From positions 667,074 through 731,073 of the forward strand of contig JAMWFC010000132.1 in assembly GCA_027475525.1 (NCBI GenBank): DNA of 64,000 bases. Reading direction: 5' to 3'. The notes under the pieces are model-generated. The model saw nothing but the letters and a program-made list of their open reading frames with translations. It had not been told where the DNA came from and did not search any database. This stretch comes from Macrolepiota albuminosa. Lineage: Eukaryota; Basidiomycota; Agaricomycetes; Agaricales; Agaricaceae. Below, one piece after another: positions 44,159 through 55,105 of this stretch (position 1 is the stretch's first letter; each line of letters begins with the position of its first letter). The position numbers were made by a program, and so were the translations under genes.

Positions 44159-45099
44159 GCCCGTGGCAACAACGAACAATGTCCTGCGCCTGCACCCGCT
44201 CCGGCACCACCCCCCACGTCTGCCCTGGCCCCTCCAGAACCCAGTTTCCGCGCAATCCGGCATCCAACCCAGCACCTGGCCCCCCTCCACCTGACCCGAC
44301 ACTGCCGAACCCTCCCCGACCGCCTCCGCCACCCCCAGCCGAACCTCGAGGACGACCCCCAGGTCCCCCACCTCTGCCACCTCCTGCTGCGTGGAGACCC
44401 GGGCCTCCTCCCGGCAGGAATGAATCCCCCTGGGACAACAGACCTCCAGGTGAGCCACCTGGAGGAGGCCCTCCAGGTGGGTGGGGTCCCGCCCTCGGTG
44501 CTTTTCCTCCACAAGGAGGGGGGGGTAATCATTACTACTACTACTACAATGCCGGCCCTCCCCCCCACAACACTGCCAGACCGGACGACGCTTGCGACGC
44601 CCTTGCCCACGAAGGACATCTGGACATTCAAAAACCTGATGCATTCACGGGCTGGGACCCCCAAAAATGGCGTACATTCCTCACTCAGTGTCTCAATACG
44701 TTTCAGGCAAAACCACTCACATTTCAGGTTGACAGCTCCCGAGTGGCCTTTGCCACCTCGTACCTCCAGGGGATCACCTTCGACCATTACACAGCCCTCA
44801 TCCAGTTTGACCCCAACAACTCAGCACTCGCCCGCTGGCAAGCCTTCGTCGACGAGTTCTCCGGGAAGTTCAGGATCTACAACACCATGACCGAGGCTGA
44901 GGACAACCTCTTCAACCTCCGGATGTGCTTGGAAGAACGTTTCACCACCTTCATTGTACGTTTTGAAATGGAAGCTTACGAGACAGGCTGGAATTACAGC
45001 GCCCTCTGGTACGCCCTCCGCCGCGCCCTGCCGCAACGTATCAAGGACGTTCTCTGACTCGCCCCAAAACAACCCTACTACGATGGATACAAGGCCCTT

Positions 45100-45253
45100 A
45101 TCATGCAGATCGACCAACGCTACTGGGAAGACTGCAGCGAGTACTCGAACTCCCGACCCCCCTGGAACCCTAGGGGATCATGCAGATCGACCAACGCTAC
45201 TGGGAAGACTGCAGCGAGTACTCGAACTCCCGACCCCCCTGGAACCCTAGGGG
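45100..45253. repeat. Exact 77-bp tandem duplication in G3 gag
   Basis: Copies 45100-45176 and 45177-45253 are identical. Confidence 0.9.
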
Positions 45254-45753
45254 AGGACCCCCATGGTCCTCCGGCGAAACCCCCAACCCCCAAATCTGAA
45301 ACCCCGGTCCCCCCGCGTTCCCTGGTGGCCAACCCCCAGTGAGTCATGGCCTGCCCAATACTAACCCCAGCAGCGGCGCCCGCCCCCAGGCCCAACTCAA
45401 CGCCGCCGTGGCCGCCAACGACCCGGGTGACGCGCCAGACCCCAAGGAACCCCCGGAAAACTCTGAAGACCCCAACTTCACTGACGAACAGGATGAAGAA
45501 GCCCTCTGGGCCAACCGGCTCTTGAAAAAGAGGCGACCCTGGGTTGAGGTCCCGAGGGATGTGCAGGAACAACGGAGAAGGGAGGGTGTCTGTATACTCT
45601 GTGGTAAGAAAGACCATTTCATCTCTGAGTGCCCCCAATGACAGGTCATGGGACGTGCCACCTGGACCTTTGAAGGGGAGGACGCCACCTACGAGTATTT
45701 GGAAAATGACCCGGCGATTTAGACCCGGAAGATGCCCTAAATTGCGGAATTGA

Positions 45754-46884
45754 CCCGACGTCTTCTCCGCCCTGGTCTCACATTTTTGCTCCACGACACT
45801 CATACAGGACACCCTCACGGCTTACCTACCCTCCCACTCTTCACACTCCCTCCTCCTCAAAACCCGCCTCACCCCCTCTGGAACCCCCCTCGACACCCTC
45901 ATTGACAGTGGCGCCACCAACAACTTCATCAACGAAGCATGGTCTACCTTCACCCCGGAACCTGCTCAGCAACTCCTGGTTCCGGTACGGCTCTGCCTCT
46001 TCGACAGAGACGCCTCTATGGCGGGGGACATCACTCACTTCGTGCATATGTCCATTACTTTTGCCAACGGACAGACTCACACTCTCCGGATGTTGATAAC
46101 CAAACTCCACCCTTCCACACCCCTGGTCCTAGGGCTTCCGTGGCTCCAAGATACCAACCCCCACATTGATTGGCAACATCTTACCCTTCGCCTGACCCGG
46201 GACCCAATGCCCAATGACCAGCAACTCCCCTTCGACATCCTCCACTCTCTGAACCCTACCCCGAAGGACGGGCCCCCACCACCCCCCAGACTCCAGTCCT
46301 GCTCATCCCGATCCTTCGTCATCAATGCCAGGCTGGACGGCGCCCCAGGACCAATATCGGCCCTCATTGACAGTGGAGCCACCAGAGTTTTCATCAGCAA
46401 CGCTTTTGACCTCCCCCACGACTCCCTTGACCAGCCCCTCTGCCTGCAACGCCTTGATGGCACCCCCTCCTCCTCCAGCCCCATCCAGAGGTCTCACTCG
46501 AGACGTGTGACCCTGAACAACAACTACGAGTTCACCTCCGACTTCCTGGTCATGCGACTTCACGAATCGACCCTGATGGTGCTGGGACTACCCTGGCTGC
46601 GTGACACGAACCCCGACATCAATTGGAGGACGTTCACCATGACCTTTCCGGGACCCAAAGACCACCCCTTGACCGCCGTGCACCTCCGGGCCCTAGGAAG
46701 CGACCCGATGCCCGACACCCCTGGGACGACCGCCGTGCCCCCCACGCCCGTCCGAGACCGCAAGGCCCTGATCAACCCCCAAACATTCCTCAGAACAAGT
46801 ACAAAGGGCCGAACTACCCTGGCCGGTCTCAGACATGCGTCACACCTGCTCCGGCCGAAGCATCTGCGACCCCGATCGACCTGA
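45754..46884 (+). CDS. Tandem double aspartic protease of G3
   Basis: One uninterrupted frame encodes two retropepsin-like domains in a row. The first has LDTLIDSGATNNFI (catalytic D at about 45904) and ends with PLVLGLPWLQDTNPHIDW. The second has SALIDSGATRVFI (D at about 46369) and ends with MVLGLPWLRDTNPDINW. The repeats are 155 codons apart, both in frame, and both keep D-S-G and the hydrophobic-G motif. Retropepsins normally work as homodimers of one domain, so this could act as a single-chain dimer like cellular pepsins. The rest of the polyprotein is broken but this stretch has no stop. The frame ends at TGA 46882 after a likely frameshift near 46790. Confidence 0.7.
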   Translation, partial: PDVFSALVSHFCSTTLIQDTLTAYLPSHSSHSLLLKTRLTPSGTPLDTLIDSGATNNFINEAWSTFTPEPAQQLLVPVRLCLFDRDASMAGDITHFVHMSITFANGQTHTLRMLITKLHPSTPLVLGLPWLQDTNPHIDWQHLTLRLTRDPMPNDQQLPFDILHSLNPTPKDGPPPPPRLQSCSSRSFVINARLDGAPGPISALIDSGATRVFISNAFDLPHDSLDQPLCLQRLDGTPSSSSPIQRSHSRRVTLNNNYEFTSDFLVMRLHESTLMVLGLPWLRDTNPDINWRTFTMTFPGPKDHPLTAVHLRALGSDPMPDTPGTTAVPPTPVRDRKALINPQTFLRTSTKGRTTLAGLRHASHLLRPKHLRPRST

Positions 46885-46930
46885 ACGCACTCAACATTAG
46901 GATCATTGGGGCCGCCCCTTCGCCCGCCTC

Positions 46931-49900
46931 ATGAGGGATGGAACTCCCATGTTTCAGCTACACACCTCGCCCTCTCTCTCAGAAGAACATCTACGGGGGG
47001 ACGCTATTCCCCCAGAAAAGAAAACCAAGGAGCAAATCCTCCAAAAAGTAGTTCCCCCGGAGTATCACGAGTTTGCTGATGTATTCTCCGAAGGAGACGC
47101 CAAGGAGATCCCCCCTCACCGCAAGTAGTTCCCCCGGAGTATCACGAGTTTGCTGATGTATTCTCCGAAGGAGACGCCAAGGAGATCCCCCCTCACCGCC
47201 CCTATGACCACACCATCGACCTCGAGGAAGGAGCCACCCCCCCTTTCGGCAAGGTATACAACATGTCAGAGGTCGAACTCCAGGCCCTCAAGGACTACTT
47301 TGACAAAATGCTCGGTAAGGGATTCATCCGACCCTCTGCCTCCGCTGCCAGAGCCCCAGTTCTATTCGCCAAGAAGAAGGACGGCTCGCTCCGACTCTGC
47401 GTTGACTACTGAGGACTCAACAAGATCACCAAGAAGAACCGCTACTTGCTCCCGCTCATCGGTGATCTGGTTGACCGACTCCGCAGTGCCAAGGTTTACA
47501 CAAAGATCGACCTCCGCTCCGGTTACAACAATGTCTGCATTGTCCTGGGACATGAGTGGAAAACCGCGTTCCACACGCGGTATGGTCTGTTTGAGTATCT
47601 TGTGATGCCCTTCGGAATGACTAACTCCCCCGGCCACGTTCCAATACTTCATGAACAACGTCTTCCACGACATGAGCGATGTCTTCATGATCATCTACCT
47701 GGACAATATCCTCATCTATTTTGACTCGCAGGAGGACCACCAGAAACATGTCCGACAAGTCCGGCAAGTCCTCGAACGCCTCCGGGAGCACAACCTCCAT
47801 GCCAAGCCCAAGAAGTGTTCATTCTATATGGAAGAGGTTGAGTATCTTGGCGTCATCGTATCCCCACAAGGTCGAGGCCATTGTCAACTGGCTGCAACCC
47901 CAGAACGTCAAGGAAGTACAATCTTTCTTGGGTTTCGCTAACTTCTACTGGAGGTTCATAGATAACTACTCCGGTATCACGAAACCCCTCAACCGACTCA
48001 CACGCAAGGACGTCGCCTGAAACTGGGATAGTAAGTGCCAGAGTGTCTTTAACCTGCTCAAGGAGGCTTTCACAGCCACCCCCGTACTCCAGCACTACGA
48101 CCCGGCCCTCCCGATTATCCTGGAATGTGACGCCTCTGACTACGCCATCGCCGGGATTCTCTCACAGATGGAACCTGATGGTGGGGAGCCCTGGCCAGTT
48201 GCCTTCTACACCTGGTCCATGATCAATGCCGAGCTCAACTACGACATCTACGACAAGGAGCTCCTCGCCATCGTCGAAGCCTTCAAACAATGGCGAGCCT
48301 ACCTCGAGGGAGCCCAGCACCGGATTCAGGTCTACTCAGATCACAACAACCTGCAGTACTTCACCACGACCAAGCAACTTAGTCGATGGCAGGCCCGATG
48401 GTCCGAGGTTCTCTCGGAATACAACTTCATGATCCAGTACCACCCGGGACGACTTGGAGCTAAACCCGATGCCCTCACCCATCGACTGGACATCTATCCC
48501 AAGAAGTTGTTCGAGGCAGAACGCAATGCATTCAATCATTGCGTGGTGATCCCTCCTGAACATCTGAATGCCGTACTGATCTTAAACAACAAAGGGACCC
48601 TGAGCCAGATCTGCCGCGCCCCCTGAGACAAGTACTTCACTGATCATGACCCCTGAAACTCTTCCGACGGAACCAACCGGGACCCCGCCTTCTCCTTGTC
48701 CTCCAACGAAAAACTCCTCCTCCGGGACAGCCGCATCTACGTCCCAGATTATGCCTGACTCCGCTATGACATCCTCCGTCAACACCATGACCACAAGCTC
48801 TGGGGACACCCTGGAATACGTAAGACTCTCCAGCTTATCTCCCGGACTTACTTTTGGCCAGGGTTGAAGAAGGACGATTCGATCATGTGAACCCTGCCTC
48901 CGGGCCAAGGTCCCCTGACACCGACCATACAGACTCCTGAAACCCCTGCCAGTCGGACGACGCCCCTGGTCCTCCATATTCCTGGACCACATCGTCGAAC
49001 TCCCGGAATCTGAAGGGTTCAATGCCATTCTTGTCGTTGTGTGCAGGCTAACCAAACAGGGCATCTTCCTACCCTGCCGCACCACAGACACCGCCCCGGA
49101 CTTCGCCCAGCTGTTCCTCGAGCACGTCTTTGCCAAACATGGACTCCCGGACGACATCGTCTCCGACCGTGGCCTGCTTTTCGTGTCCAAGTTCTGGACT
49201 TCCCTGTATAAGGCCCTTGAAGTAAAGACTAACCTTTCTACTGCCTATTACCCCGAAACTGATGGTCAGACCAAAAGGGTCAATCAGTCTCTTGAGCAAT
49301 ACCTCCGACTGTACGTCAACTACTTGCAGGATGACTGGCATGCCGAGCTCCCCCTGGCCGAGCTCACCTATAACAACACGCTGCACTCCACCACTGGGAT
49401 ATCGCCCTTCTTTGCCAACAAGGGGTACCACCCTCGACTGACACTCTCGCTCTGGGACATCCCATCGCACGCCACCCATGAGGTCACCCGGGATCTCCAA
49501 TCCCTTCACAAGTTCCTCCGGGAGGAGATCGACACCACAAACCGGGCCTATGCGAAACACGCCGACCAGAAATGGGAAGACACCCCTGACTGGATTCCCA
49601 GGACAAAGGTATGGTTAGATCGACACCACCTCCGCACCTGCTGGCCCTCCCCAAAACTTGATCACAAGCGCCTCGGCCCATTCAAAATATTGAAGAAGGT
49701 CTCATTCCACGCCTACAAGATCGAGCTTCCCCCAGGACTAAAAGGTCTGCACCCGGTATTCCACATCCGCCTCCTGGAACGACACCCCCTGGATCCTTTC
49801 CCCGAACAATGCCCCAAGCCCCCTCTCCTGGTCGAGGTCGAGGACGAGTACCACTACGAGGTTGAAGACATCCTCAACTCCCGGAATATTCGTGGACGAC

Positions 49901-50055
49901 CCCACTTCCTTGTACGGTGGAAGGGATACGGCCCGAAAGATGACACTTGGGAACCGCGCAGAAACCTCGAAGGCGCCCTCGACAAACTCCGGGACTTCCA
50001 ACAACGGCACCTGGGAAACGACCTTTCCAGGCGCAGGACTCACAGATGGCAGTAG
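46931..50055 (+). pseudogene. Pol of G3: RT, RNase H, integrase, chromodomain
   Basis: RT ([34 protein letters not shown]) has the active-site box YLDNIL in place of YLDDIL, so catalysis should be lost. RNase H follows (LECDASDYAIAGILSQ), then the integrase zinc region (HHDHKLWGHPGIRKT), a core with [12 protein letters not shown] and [13 protein letters not shown], and a chromodomain ([14 protein letters not shown] ... [17 protein letters not shown]). In-frame TGA stops lie near 47410, 48018, 48624, 48651, 48757 and 48888. An extra C near 47630 and a short deletion near 47870 shift the frame. From 49039 to the TAG at 50053 the frame is open. Confidence 0.88.
47046..47199. repeat. Exact 77-bp tandem duplication in G3 pol
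   Basis: Copies 47046-47122 and 47123-47199 are identical; one copy gives EYHEFADVFSEGDAKEIPPH in frame. Confidence 0.9.
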
Positions 50056-50330
50056 TGGGCATAACCCCCGCCTCTGGGCTCAGTAGAGATTCAACTCCCA
50101 TGTATACTTTCTACTTTCCCTTTCTAGATCTTACTCTTTTTTAGTACCTTTTCATATTAGTGTCCCGGAGTCTGGGCAAAGTGTTCTTTCCGGTTTCTTT
50201 TGGTTTCTTTGCCCCCTTACTCAAACTTCTCACTGATCTGGAACAACCAAGTATATACATTTTTTTTAGAGGTACACTATACTACAATTACAGGACCACA
50301 AAACAAGCAACAGCAAGAAAACAGGGGCCC
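50056..50330. other. Spacer between convergent pol and antisense gene of G3
   Basis: 275 bp, T-rich in its first half, between the pol stop and the end of the antisense gene. Nothing else seen. Confidence 0.5.
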
Positions 50331-52026
50331 CTAGAGCTGGGGTCCCGAACTACCCTCACCCTCCCCTCCCCTCAGCCAATCCCGGAAGGACTCCCCCATC
50401 CCCTCTGGACCGTGCTCCCGCCACACCTCCTTGGCCAGGAGCTCCCAAGACGGGAGGGGCTTGCCCTTGTCCAACACCCATTCGAACCAGGACCCTGGGG
50501 CGGGTATGTTCCTCTACCGGTGGGCGGCCACTAATCACCCTAGGAGGTCAAGCCCGTGCTCCACCCTGGGGGTCGTCACCTCCGGGTGCTGCCCCTCCTG
50601 TAGCGAGGCCAGTGCCGCAGCAACCCCATCCAGGAGCAGATGGTGCTCCCGGGCCCAGCCTGGAAACGTTAGCAGAAGAGGTAATCTGGCAACAAAGAAC
50701 TCACTGAGGGACGCCATGCACGCGACCACCACGTCACGGCGCAGGACCTCCACCACCTCCTGTCCCAATGGGGCCCTCTCTGGGATCCCCACTCCCTGCT
50801 CCAACCTCACCCGCAACACCTCCAGCTCCGCCTCTGCCTCCCCCTGAGCAGCTCAGGCCTCCTCCAGCTGCTGAAGTGCCTCCCGACCTGCCTCCAACTC
50901 CCTCCACACATTGGCCTCCTCGGACTCCCCTGGGTGCTCCAGCAGGACCCCCACGTCTGCCCCCAGGGGCCGCCCCAACAGAGGCGAGAACACTGCTGGG
51001 GAGAGATGTGGGGGGGAAACCGGGGGCGGGGTCCCAGGGGGCAAACACGCCCTCTTGGAGGGCTCCAGGGAGGGGCTAGGCGACACCCCCCACGACCCTC
51101 GTGACTCCTGGTCCCGACCTGGGTCACCCAATGCGTGATCAGGACCATGGGCCAGCCTCAGCCCCCCACCCAAACGACCCCCTGGCCGCCTCCGCGGGCG
51201 CCGCAGGCACATCTCCCACTGACTTCACCATCTCCCCCGCCGGCTCCACCACCCAGTCCCGCTCCTCGACCCCTCCAGCGGCCACCCCTGCTCCTGCGCG
51301 ATGCAGCGCACCCTCCACAACACTGACACGGAGCACCATTCGTGGTTGCAGCGGCACATCTCGCACACAGACGTGTCCCAGCGGGACAAAGGAGCTGGGG
51401 CCTCGAACAGGCACGTCACCAGCCGGCGGGCACAGTGCAGACACTATGACATCAAAGTCAGCCAGGAGACCCGAGGTAAGAGCCCACTTACCGGCCCATT
51501 GCTCACACACCAGTTATGGGTGGGCAACCCCTGGGGCCTCTCCAAAAGGGCGTGTTTGCCCTCTGGGACCCCCTCAAATGCCTCCTGCAACGCATCTGCC
51601 CACACGACACGCCGGTCATCTGGGACTACTGTGATCGTCCCTGCCGCCATCCTGGAGCGGCAGAATTGTGGGGCGGGCAGTCAAGGCCATGGGGGGGGAT
51701 GGGGGGGTGCATGGTCATCTGCACAAAGTTGGGTGTGGGACGGCTGAGACCTAGCCCCGAGGAGCCACCAGGGGCTGCATCAGGGGCAGGTGCCAGGAGC
51801 TGACTAGGACTCACCTCCGGGGCAGGAATGTTGTGTTGTTCTGAAAGAGGAAGGTCAGTTGCAGTAAGCGACCGGCACGGGGACACTTACGCTGTTGGGC
51901 GAGCGCTGCTATGCGCTCCCAATCTAGGCGGCACCGGTACTGGGCATCCCAGGACTCCCACACAATCAGGGGTGTGACTTCATCAGTGGGCGGGGGCATC
52001 AGGGAATGCGTCGGCGTATGCAACAT
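50331..52026 (-). pseudogene. Spliced antisense accessory gene of G3, decayed
   Basis: Convergent to pol. Exon 1 (51891-52026, starting MLHTPTHSLMPPPTDEVTP), intron 51841-51890, exon 2 (51492-51840), intron 51444-51491, exon 3 (51443-50331). Exon 1 has the same length (136 bp) as in the copy at 62626, and both introns fall at the same codons. Exon 3 opens with a cysteine cluster, CLHCARRLVTC then CEMCRCNHEWC, spaced C-x2-C-x6-C-x15-C-x2-C-x6-C. Further on are coiled-coil-like sequence (ELEAGREALQQLEEA, LEVLRVRLEQGVGIPE) and a C-terminal helical part (GSWFEWVLDKGKPLPSWELL). Exon 2 is 14 bp longer than its counterpart and there are stops and frameshifts, so this copy is dead. Proposed: nuclear, DNA- or RNA-binding, by the cluster only. 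Confidence 0.65.
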
Positions 52027-52141
52027 GGTTGAGTTTGATGGTAAAATTTTTTTTTTCGATACGTGGCAGGTCAGGTGCCAGATCCATGGTTGGACCCCGG
52101 TCTGAACCCCTGGCTACGCGCGCCTCGGAGGGTCTCGGTGC
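52027..52141 (-). promoter_or_regulatory. Leader and promoter region of the G3 antisense gene
   Basis: The bases before the ATG (CCTGCCACGTA, an A run, ATTTTACCATCAAAC) are nearly the same as those before the ATG at 62626. Conservation in two otherwise diverged copies suggests a functional leader or core promoter. Confidence 0.5.
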
Positions 52142-52155
52142 TGAGGGGGGGGTGA
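52142..52155 (+). other. Polypurine tract of G3
   Basis: TGAGGGGGGGGTGA just before the 3' LTR. Confidence 0.7.
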
Positions 52156-52888
52156 TGTCACGACCCCTCCTCTCCGGATCCACTCCGGGACACTCCCGGA
52201 ACACCACCTGGGGCCCTCCCTCCGACCCCACAGGACACGCCCCGCCATCACACGCATCAAGGACTGCCATCAGCCGCCATCAGCCGCCACCAGCCCTGAT
52301 CAACAATCGGATCACGCCGCTCGCTCCCAGCTATCACGCATCACGCATCACAGCTGCCTCCGCGCCCCACACACACGATCCAGGTATACAGTCCCTGCCT
52401 GCTACTCAATGACTCCTGGAACCCATCCCAGACACTCCGGAACCCTGAGACCTGGCCCCGTAGTACTTATAGCATAGCTCCCTGTTGTATTCACTAGTCT
52501 TGATATTACACTGCTTACACTGTTTTCACTTGGTTACTTGAACTGTTGCGTGCCCTCTATTTGACTGGTATGCATTGACTGGCATGCTTGACTGGCACGC
52601 TTGGATAATTGCATGCTCTAAGATTGGTACGCACTTCGCAACTTTAATTTACTAATTGGGTCTCGTCTTAGAACCTCCAGTTCACGACTCAACCCCCACC
52701 CGAACTCCCCAGCTACCTACCACCCAAAACCCCCGGACCAAGTCCCCTCTCCCGGGATTTCTCTGTCCACGTCTTGAAACCTGGAGTCCTAGCCCCGGAG
52801 TTCCAGACACCCGAGTATTCGTGGGTCAAGTCCGCATTGTAAGGGTAATTGCTTTCCCGGAAAGCCCCCAACTCAGCGGAACCTGACA
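52156..52888 (+). repeat. 3' LTR of G3
   Basis: 733 bp, diverged from the 5' copy by substitutions and small compensating indels near its start. Confidence 0.92.
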
Positions 52889-55105
52889 AGAGTGATCTGA
52901 AAAGGCAAAGGGGAGTTATAGAAGTAGGCAAAGAAAACCTGCACTTTGAGCAGGTGCCTGCTGGTAATGGAGAGAAAATAGTAAAATTTCAAAATAACAA
53001 GAAAGAGCTGTACCAGCCTAGAGTGTGGCAAAGAAAGGAGGATGAAATTGTCAGCAAAATATTGGACAATGAGGTGACAATTTCTACAAAGGGAATTGCT
53101 AGAGATAGAAGCCAAAGTATGTCAGATTATTTGCTCTAAGATAGTAGCTGGCATGTATGAGCCTTCCAATTTGGCCTACCAATCTAGGTGGATTTGTGTG
53201 CTAAAGAAAAATGGGAAGCTATGTATAGTTCAGTCTAAAACCATTAAACAAAGTCACAATTTGTTATTTAGAAGTGCCACCTTTTTCTGATCACATTGCT
53301 GAATCTTTTGCAGGATGCATATGTGGCACCACTCTGGATCTATATGGTGGCTACAATGAGCACTTAATTCATCCATCCTCTCAGGACTTAACAACATTTC
53401 AAACACCATTCAGAGCACTACAACTAGTTACCCTCCCATGGAGTAGATGAACTTAGTATCTATATTCTACAATGACATTATGTTTATTCTACAACCAAAA
53501 TACCACACCATATGCTCAGTTTCATCGATGATGTAGGCATTAAGGCACCAAAAGATTGGCACTTAGTAAATGGCAAGCCCAAAGTATATCTGGAGAATCT
53601 GAATATCCATATGGCACTATGTCATTTCCTCAACTGAGTACTCCAGCATATGAAGTATTGTGGGAGGACATTTTCAGAGCACAAGCTGGTTCTTTGCATG
53701 CTACAATTTAAAATTTTAGGACATGTCTGCTGCCAGAAAGCAGAATCTTTGAGGAGAGTTGATTAGTGCTTCTCAAGAACTGGAATGTCTGTTATAACCT
53801 TTCAGAAGTCCACACATTTTTAAGCACTGTAGGCATCTTCCACATATTCATTCATCATTTTGCACATTAAGCACATGCTCTCAATTGCTTAACTCATTTT
53901 GGTGTAACTTTTAAATTTGGACCCAATCAAATTAACATCTAAAAAAATTTAGTGAAAACACTACAGGAAGCAAAACTATTGGTGCCCATCAACTATACTA
54001 CTTCCAATCCAGTTACACTCACCATCAATACATCATACATCATAGTTGGCATATTTTTATGTCAGTGTAACAGCGCAAATTACAAAATTAGGTGCTACAA
54101 TTGCTTTGGATCAATTATTCTTAACAAAAAAGAATTGTACTACAGTCAGCTCAAGCTAAAGTTATATGGCTTGTTTTGATTGTTTCAGGCACTATAAATG
54201 TACCTTATAGGAGTTCAAAATCTGATTGTCAAAGTTGATGCATGCTAAATTAAAGGAATATAACAGAATCTGGATATTTAGTATGAATTGCTGGGTAGTA
54301 GCAATACTAATGTTTCACTTTGAGTTAGTACATGTGAAGTTTCATGGACTAGACAGATTATTGCAACAACCACAATAGCCAGACAATAAGGTGCCAGACA
54401 ATAGCAATAATAAAATATTCAATGACTGGATTGACTGACTACACAGATTTATGCACCTTATTCAGCTATCAGTTCTTTTACTTTGCAAGAATCAGCCAGT
54501 CTCAACCTGGCTACACCCTATTGTTCCATATCAGCCTAATCTATATTAGGCACTATCAACTTTTTACATGGCCAGTATCTATAATGTTGCTAAGCAATCT
54601 AATGATCTAAAGATAGTTAAGGAACCTAGACTCTTGCAAAAAGATAGCCAAAACCTATTATATTTGGCAGTGCCATGAAGTGCCAAAGCTAAAGCAGAAG
54701 ATCAATGAGTTGACTAAGTTAAGAAGTGGCTACATGATTTGTGGTGACCACCAGACCTTACCAATATGGAATACACCATATTCTATGGAATACACCATAT
54801 TCTATGGAATACACCATATTCTATGGAATACACCATATTCATTTGATATGCAATGACTTTCTTCTTAGCTAAAGACCAACTTTGGCAATAAAATAGAGCT
54901 GAAGCTCATAAGGTAGTAATCAAGCTGGACAGCTGTATCAGGATTGTATGTGCTATGAATAATGATTTGAGACAAAACCTATTAGAGTGTTTTTTAGTGG
55001 CCACAAGTTAGTGCTGACATTGTGTGGTATATCTATACCTGCCATCTCTGTCAAGTTCAACAGACACATTAAGTTCTTATTCCTTCAATAGTAGCAATGC
55101 CAGCT
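52889..55105 (+). pseudogene. G1-like relic, right part: protease region to integrase start
   Basis: Continuation of the relic at 41100-42178 after G3. RT pieces match G1: KIVAGMYEPSNLAYQSRW, LDLYGGYNEHLIHPSSQD, TTFQTPFRALQLVTLPW and FYNDIMFIL. RNase H shows LTINTSYIIVGIFL and ILNKKELYYSQLKLKLYG. The integrase zinc region begins at WYIYTCHLCQVQQTH, just before a gag-only element at 55106. Frames change often and stops are common. A 19-bp unit (GGAATACACCATATTCTAT) is repeated almost four times at 54768-54840. Confidence 0.8.
54768..54840. repeat. 19-bp minisatellite, 3.8 copies
   Basis: GGAATACACCATATTCTAT in perfect tandem at 768, 787, 806 and 825 (last copy cut short). Likely polymerase slippage. 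Confidence 0.9.

Larger units (their letters stand above)
42943..45641 (+). pseudogene. Gag of G3
   Basis: First ATG at 42943 (again at 43020 in the duplicated copy). A long Pro/Tyr-rich N-terminal region is followed by a helical segment (RRRLEEYERQQDEILRSLRI), then proline-rich sequence, the Gag core (DAFTGWDPQKWRTFLTQCL ... ALARWQAFVDEFSGKF) and a knuckle (CILCGKKDHFISEC) near the end. In-frame TGA stops occur near 43369, 43640, 43695, 43857, 45055 and 45640, several where Arg would fit. A 22-bp tandem repeat (44115-44158) and a 77-bp duplication (45100) shift the frame. Confidence 0.82.
42179..52888 (+). mobile_element. Chromovirus G3 with antisense gene
   Basis: A 10.7-kb GC-rich Ty3/gypsy element inserted in a G1-like relic with target duplication AGAGT (42174-42178, 52889-52893). 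LTRs of 733 bp at each end (42179-42911, 52156-52888) differ at many sites and by small indels, so it is older than G1 or G2. Order: gag, two protease domains, RT, RNase H, integrase, chromodomain, then a convergent antisense gene (50331-52026) and the 3' LTR. Coding is broken by many TGA stops and several frameshifts. Confidence 0.95.

Noticed and set aside
44138..44787. Long minus-strand open frames opposite G3 gag
   Set aside because: They are GC-rich mirror frames of the proline-rich gag region with no conserved motif.
43369..48890. TGA as a recoded sense codon (Trp or other) in G3
   Set aside because: G3 also has true frameshifts, a changed RT catalytic residue and diverged LTRs, and host genes here end normally; mutational decay is simpler.
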